A stretch of DNA of 64,000 bases. Source: Bryobacteraceae bacterium (GTDB lineage: Bacteria > Acidobacteriota > Terriglobia > Bryobacterales > Bryobacteraceae). The notes beneath the pieces were generated by a model that worked only from the letters and a program-made list of their open reading frames with translations, ran no database searches and was not told the DNA's origin. The DNA lies in assembly GCA_041394945.1 (NCBI GenBank), contig JAWKHH010000002.1, forward strand, positions 62,001 through 126,000, written 5' to 3'. The number at the start of each line of letters is the position of its first letter. Within the stretch, counting starts at the first letter, position 1. Below, in pieces: positions 60,794 through 64,000 of the stretch. The position numbers and the translations under genes were made by a program.

Positions 60794-61932
60794 AGCCGGC
60801 GGATTCGGATCTGTTTGTACTCGATCCACTTGCCGTTCTGGTGCGCCTGCAATTCGATGCTTCCGGCGTCGAGGTTCTCGAGGCCCGCGTATTCGAGCAC
60901 CGTTTCGCCGTTGACGCGGACCAGGCAATTCGGGCCCTGCGCCACCAGTTGGAACAGGAACCACTGCTCCGGCGCGATGTGCGGATACCGCGCGCGCTTG
61001 AAGAAGTAGAGCGATCCCGTCGGATAGTGAGCCTCTTCGACGTCGTGAAGCTGGATCTCGTAGCGGTCGCGGCCGCCTTTCGAGCGGAACAGGATTCCGC
61101 CATTGTGATGCTCCACCCCGCGGATGTACATCTGGAGCTCGAAGTCCTTGTACGTTTCGACCGTCGTCAGGTTGCCGAGGCCTGTGCCGCGGAGCACCCC
61201 GCCGTACGAGTCGAACCGGGCCGGGCTCCGTTCGTTCAACTCCGTCAGCTTCCACTTCGGGATGTCCGCTTCGGACTCGTACAGAGTTTCCCAGCGCTGC
61301 GTCGGCGGGAGTTCCCGAATCCGGATCGCGCGGAACTGCAGCGGGTAGGAAAGCGTCTCAAAGCCGATGAATCCGCTGCGCAGGCGCCAGCGAAGCTCGG
61401 GGTTCGCATTGACGTCGAAATCGTGGATCGCTTCACCGTTGGACCAGACCGTCAGCTTCGGCCACTCCAGGCGAACGCGCATGAGGTTCCATTCGCCTTT
61501 CGATTTCACGTTCACCTTGCGCGGGGCGATCAACGGGAATAGAGACCCCGCCGAGTTGTTCCGCGGCGACTCGTCGAACTGGTGGAACAGGCTGATTTTG
61601 AATCCGCACGTGCTCTTCCGGAATCCGTGCTCGGGGGCGGAGAAGTACACTCCGCCGTCCATCCACCCCTTCAGGAAATACTCGAACTCGAGGTCGAAGT
61701 TCTCATACCGCCGGGCCGAGCGCAGCCATGCCGGAAACTCGGCTGTGGGGCTGCCGCAGATGGCGCCGTCCTTGACGTAGTAGGCGGACTCGGGACCGTC
61801 CTCAATGGACCATCCTCGGAGCGTCTTTCCGTCGAACAGGTTGACAGCCTGGGGGGTATCGGCCGCTGCCATTGCAGGTACTAAGGCCAAGTTCTTTGCA
61901 AACGTACGGCGTAGCATGGATCGCGCATTCAC
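60790..61932 (-). CDS. Exported double DUF1080 (3-keto-disaccharide hydrolase) protein
   Basis: This is a 380-residue protein. An N-terminal basic plus hydrophobic segment (LRRTFAKNLALVPAMAAADT) suggests export. Two concanavalin-like DUF1080 domains follow. The first shows VNLFDGKTLRGWSIEDGPES, YENFDLEFEYFLKGWMDGGV and the GFIGFETLSYPLQFRAIRIR end motif. The second shows YKDFELQMYIRGVEHHNGGI, RYEIQLHDVEEAHYPTGSL and IELQAHQNGKWIEYKQIRIR. The family acts on or binds keto-glycosides. The stop overlaps the M14 peptidase start, so the pair is translated together. Confidence 0.87.
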   Translation of the reverse strand: MNARSMLRRTFAKNLALVPAMAAADTPQAVNLFDGKTLRGWSIEDGPESAYYVKDGAICGSPTAEFPAWLRSARRYENFDLEFEYFLKGWMDGGVYFSAPEHGFRKSTCGFKISLFHQFDESPRNNSAGSLFPLIAPRKVNVKSKGEWNLMRVRLEWPKLTVWSNGEAIHDFDVNANPELRWRLRSGFIGFETLSYPLQFRAIRIRELPPTQRWETLYESEADIPKWKLTELNERSPARFDSYGGVLRGTGLGNLTTVETYKDFELQMYIRGVEHHNGGILFRSKGGRDRYEIQLHDVEEAHYPTGSLYFFKRARYPHIAPEQWFLFQLVAQGPNCLVRVNGETVLEYAGLENLDAGSIELQAHQNGKWIEYKQIRIRRL

Positions 61933-62000
61933 TATTCTATGCCGTACGCTTCAGAGTGGAGAGTGTGCGAGTTGAAAAAAACGAAGAAAGGGAACCTTAA

Positions 62001-62330
62001 ATGGGGTTTTGGCTTGCACTGTTCATCGTTGTCTGTCTTGTGCTGACACTGGCTGCCTTGGGCGTCGTGGCGGCTGGCTACCACTGGGGCGGATTCGCCG
62101 CCGCGGAGGTGATGCGCATTCCAGGCGCCAAGTGGAAGGCGTACGTTGTGGCTCTGCTTCCGGCTGCGTCATTCTCAGCCGCGTTTCATTTTGACCGTTC
62201 GCTTGCCGTCTTTGCCGGGACGGCGTTTTTCGCCATCGCGCTCGCGGCCGTATTCGGGTGTTTCGTTCGGTGGAACGTCAAAGGCCGGATTGACCGTTCG
62301 TCGTTCTCGTCCGCAATGCCCGGACTCTGA
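62001..62330 (+). CDS. Small hypothetical membrane protein, three to four helices
   Basis: This is a 109-residue protein I do not recognise. Helices are at about 4-28 (LALFIVVCLVLTLAALGVVA), 47-58 (YVVALLPAASFSA) and 66-88 (RSLAVFAGTAFFAIALAAVF). AAGGGAA lies upstream of the ATG. It is divergent from the DUF1080 gene and convergent, nine bases apart, with the PspC-domain gene. No functional motif. Confidence 0.62.
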   Translation: MGFWLALFIVVCLVLTLAALGVVAAGYHWGGFAAAEVMRIPGAKWKAYVVALLPAASFSAAFHFDRSLAVFAGTAFFAIALAAVFGCFVRWNVKGRIDRSSFSSAMPGL

Positions 62331-62339
62331 TCCGCCACC

Positions 62340-62690
62340 TCAAGGCGTCGGCTTCAAGTCCGCGTGGAGCGGTGAGGCCGGCGCCGGTGCGCCATAATCG
62401 ATGGGCATGATGAACATCGCGACCAGGTAGGCAATGGCGCCCGGGAAGAAACCTGTCAGCAGCACGATGGCGACAACGATCACGCGGACGATGGTGACGT
62501 CGACGTCGAGGTAGCGTGCAAGTCCCGAGCAGATGCCGGCGATCTTCTTGTCGTAGCCCAAGCGGTAAAGCCGACGGGGCGGGGTGCCGCGCCAGGGGTT
62601 TTCGGGTCCGGCGGCTGGTGTGCGCTCGCCGCAACGGGCACAGAATCGCGCTTCCGAGTCCAACTCGACGCCACAACGGGTGCAGTACAT
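62340..62690 (-). CDS. PspC-domain protein with N-terminal zinc ribbon
   Basis: This is a 116-residue protein. MYCTRCGVELDSEARFCARC forms a C-x2-C...C-x2-C zinc ribbon. After a linker comes the PspC domain, LYRLGYDKKIAGICSGLARY then LDVDVTIVRVIVVAIVLLT, with the second helix FFPGAIAYLVAMFIMPID. PspC domains lie in the inner membrane and act in envelope stress signalling. A good AAGGAG precedes the ATG. There is no pspA, pspB or pspF nearby. Confidence 0.87.
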   Translation of the reverse strand: MYCTRCGVELDSEARFCARCGERTPAAGPENPWRGTPPRRLYRLGYDKKIAGICSGLARYLDVDVTIVRVIVVAIVLLTGFFPGAIAYLVAMFIMPIDYGAPAPASPLHADLKPTP

Positions 62691-62726
62691 TTCGTTCTCC
62701 TTGCGACAGGAATACGAGGTCTGCCC

Positions 62727-62748
62727 GCCGGTTGTTCCAAAAACCGGC
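62727..62748. other. Imperfect terminator-like hairpin between YajQ and PspC genes
   Basis: GCCGGTT and AACCGGC flank eight bases in the 76-bp gap between the two minus-strand genes. No U-run follows in the minus direction, so if it terminates it is not by the standard intrinsic signal. Confidence 0.3.
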
Positions 62749-62766
62749 CACCGTCCGCGCTGTCGT

Positions 62767-63267
62767 CTAGTTGGACCGGTAGTTGGTGAACTGCATGTCG
62801 ATCCCGAAGTCCTGCCCGCGCAGGGCCTGGATGATGTCCTGGAGCGTGTCGCGGTCCTTCCCTGAAACGCGAACCAGATCGCCGTTGATGGCCGCTTGCA
62901 CTTTCTTCTTGGAGTCCTTGATGAACTTCACGATCTCGCGGGCTTTCTCGATCGGAATGCCCTGTTGGAGCTTCACTTCCTGGCGCACGCTGGATCCGGC
63001 CGCCGGATTGACAGCGCCGTAGGTGAGAGCCTTCAGGGGCACCTTCCGCTTCACAAGCTTGCCCTCGAGGACCTCGGTCACCGCGCGAAGCTTGTACTCG
63101 TCCTGGCTCGAGAGGATGATCTGCTTGTCCTTCTCTTGCAGTTCGATGTTGGACTTGGAGTCTTTGAGATCGTACCGCTGCTGGACTTCCTTGAGCGCCT
63201 GCTGAATGGCGTTGACGACCTCGGGCATGGAGACCTCCGAGACGATGTCGAAACTGTTGTCGGGCAT
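62767..63267 (-). CDS. yajQ: YajQ-family nucleotide-binding protein
   Basis: This is a 166-residue soluble protein matching YajQ along its length: MPDNSFDIVSEVSMPEVVNA at the start, QQRYDLKDSKSNIELQEKDK, EDLEGKLVKRKVPLKALTYG-like region (here EVLEGKLVKRKVPLKALTYG), GIPIEKAREIVKFIKDSKKK, VRVSGKDRDTLQDIIQALRG and ending FGIDMQFTNYRSN. YajQ proteins bind cyclic di-GMP or RNA and affect virulence and stress; partner not known here. It starts about 18 bp from the metallophosphatase gene end. Confidence 0.93.
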   Translation of the reverse strand: MPDNSFDIVSEVSMPEVVNAIQQALKEVQQRYDLKDSKSNIELQEKDKQIILSSQDEYKLRAVTEVLEGKLVKRKVPLKALTYGAVNPAAGSSVRQEVKLQQGIPIEKAREIVKFIKDSKKKVQAAINGDLVRVSGKDRDTLQDIIQALRGQDFGIDMQFTNYRSN

Positions 63268-63285
63268 TTCCTACCTAGTATAGGG

Positions 63286-64000
63286 TCACGTGCGCGGCTC
63301 TTCGGTTGCCGCCGGGTCGCCCGTGTCGAACTTGGGGCCGTTCTCGTCCCAATCCTCGGCGCGGAACATCCGGCCGGCGCCCTTGGCCCCATCGATCTCC
63401 TTGATGGTGAGCATCGCTTTGCCGCCCTTCACGTGGCCCCAAACGTGGTGATAGAACCGGCCCTCCTTGAAGCCCTGTCCGAGTTCTAGTGGGCGCCGCA
63501 TGTTTCCGCCCGAGCTTCCCACTTCCATATAGGCGATGCCGTCGCGGACCATCCGCACGAACTGGTGCCCGTGGCCGGAAATCACGTGCTGGACGCCATG
63601 CTTCTTCGCAATCCGGTGCAGCGGGAAATCCGTTGAGCCTAGCTTCAGCAGTGCGATCCAGTAGGGCCTATGGAAGAAGACGAACTTCGGGTTCCGGTCC
63701 TTGTTCTCCGTGAGGTCCTTGTCGAGAAAGGAGATCTGATCGTCGGTGAGCTCGTTGGTGCGGCTGTTGTCGAGAACGGTGAAGTGGGCGTCTTCGAAAT
63801 TGAAGCTATAGAACGATGGCCGGCCGGATTCCTTTTCGTAGAGCGCGCGCGAGGTGTCGGAAAAAACGTCATGGTTGCCGGGTGTGAAAAACAGCGGATA
63901 GTGGTTGTACCTCTCCCAGATGGGCCGAAGCTCCTGCCATTGGGAGGCGGCGACCTCGTCCTTGCCGCCCTCAATGGTGTCGCCGACATTGATGACGAAG
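63286..64000 (-). CDS. Metallophosphatase family protein (5' end outside window)
   Basis: The frame is open from the right edge to TGA 63286, giving 238 residues without the start. It begins inside the motif FVINVGDTIEGGKDE (the G-D metal motif) and continues with FFTPGNHDVFSDTSRALYEK (G-N-H-D), DAHFTVLDNSRTNELTDDQI, KFVFFHRPYWIALLK and HVISGHGHQFVRMVRDGIAY (G-H-x-H). These are the calcineurin-like phosphoesterase motifs in order, lacking only the first D-x-H. The substrate is unknown. Confidence 0.88.
   Translation of the reverse strand, partial: FVINVGDTIEGGKDEVAASQWQELRPIWERYNHYPLFFTPGNHDVFSDTSRALYEKESGRPSFYSFNFEDAHFTVLDNSRTNELTDDQISFLDKDLTENKDRNPKFVFFHRPYWIALLKLGSTDFPLHRIAKKHGVQHVISGHGHQFVRMVRDGIAYMEVGSSGGNMRRPLELGQGFKEGRFYHHVWGHVKGGKAMLTIKEIDGAKGAGRMFRAEDWDENGPKFDTGDPAATEEPRT

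Overview
This is about 64 kb of high-GC bacterial chromosome, almost fully coding on both strands. I recognised no rRNA, tRNA, CRISPR array, insertion sequence or prophage. The gene content points to an acidobacterium of the Bryobacterales/Solibacter type. The signs are several very long Oar-like TonB-dependent receptors with an N-terminal carboxypeptidase-regulatory-like domain, an intradiol dioxygenase fused to the TIGR03437 ('Solibacter uncharacterized C-terminal') domain, a DUF1592-DUF1552 pair, and many Tat-exported sugar or carboxylate enzymes (enolase superfamily, Gfo/Idh/MocA, DUF1080, DUF2961, ThuA). This assignment rests on protein families recognised by eye, not on a database search.

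Layout. 1-5.1 kb: a ThuA protein cut by the window edge, a Tat-exported enolase-superfamily enzyme, an 0.9 kb gene graveyard holding remnants of a second enolase-superfamily gene and of a Gfo/Idh/MocA oxidoreductase, a tandem universal stress protein, and a DUF2961 gene broken by one amber codon. 5.1-9.9 kb: a three-gene efflux or type I secretion operon (ABC ATPase/permease, HlyD adaptor, TolC-like channel) divergent from a small winged-helix regulator. Both sides appear to have strong promoters placed for leaderless transcripts. 9.9-14.4 kb: a second enolase-superfamily enzyme, a free-standing FtsH extracellular-type domain, a small membrane protein, and a threonine aldolase/DASS transporter pair. 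14.5-19.8 kb: a translationally coupled DUF1592-type cytochrome-like protein, DUF1552 protein and ankyrin protein. 19.8-25.9 kb: frataxin/HemW, an amidohydrolase, an NCS1 permease and a membrane-anchored winged-helix regulator.

26-31.6 kb: an Oar-like receptor coupled to an FAD oxidoreductase, then a DinB-like protein. 31.6-39.3 kb: two near-identical Oar-like receptors on the minus strand with a small phage-spike-like gene (DUF5908-like start plus a VgrG-type beta-helix) between them on the plus strand. 39.4-43.9 kb: a glycosyltransferase, a LuxR-type response regulator, a fourth TonB-dependent receptor under a probable palindromic operator, and a stand-alone ClpX-type zinc finger protein. 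43.9-48.4 kb: a Gfo/Idh/MocA oxidoreductase, the dioxygenase fusion and a PQQ-type beta-propeller. 48.3-53.6 kb: a tightly overlapping cytochrome c oxidase operon (II, I, two subunit-III-like proteins, an extended subunit IV) ending in a membrane glycosyltransferase. 53.6-64 kb: two TPR proteins, a class A penicillin-binding protein, a fumarylacetoacetate hydrolase family enzyme, DUF1080 and M14 peptidase genes, a small membrane protein, a PspC-domain protein, YajQ, and a metallophosphatase cut by the right edge.

Taken together it reads as the genome of an aerobic heterotroph that takes up and degrades plant- or polymer-derived compounds: outer-membrane receptors, exported sugar-acid enzymes, an aromatic-ring dioxygenase, FAH-family chemistry and a terminal oxidase. 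The least expected items are the spike-like gene between the duplicated receptors, the ABC exporter with several altered NBD motifs, the extended CoxIV, and the decayed genes at 2.3-2.9 kb.
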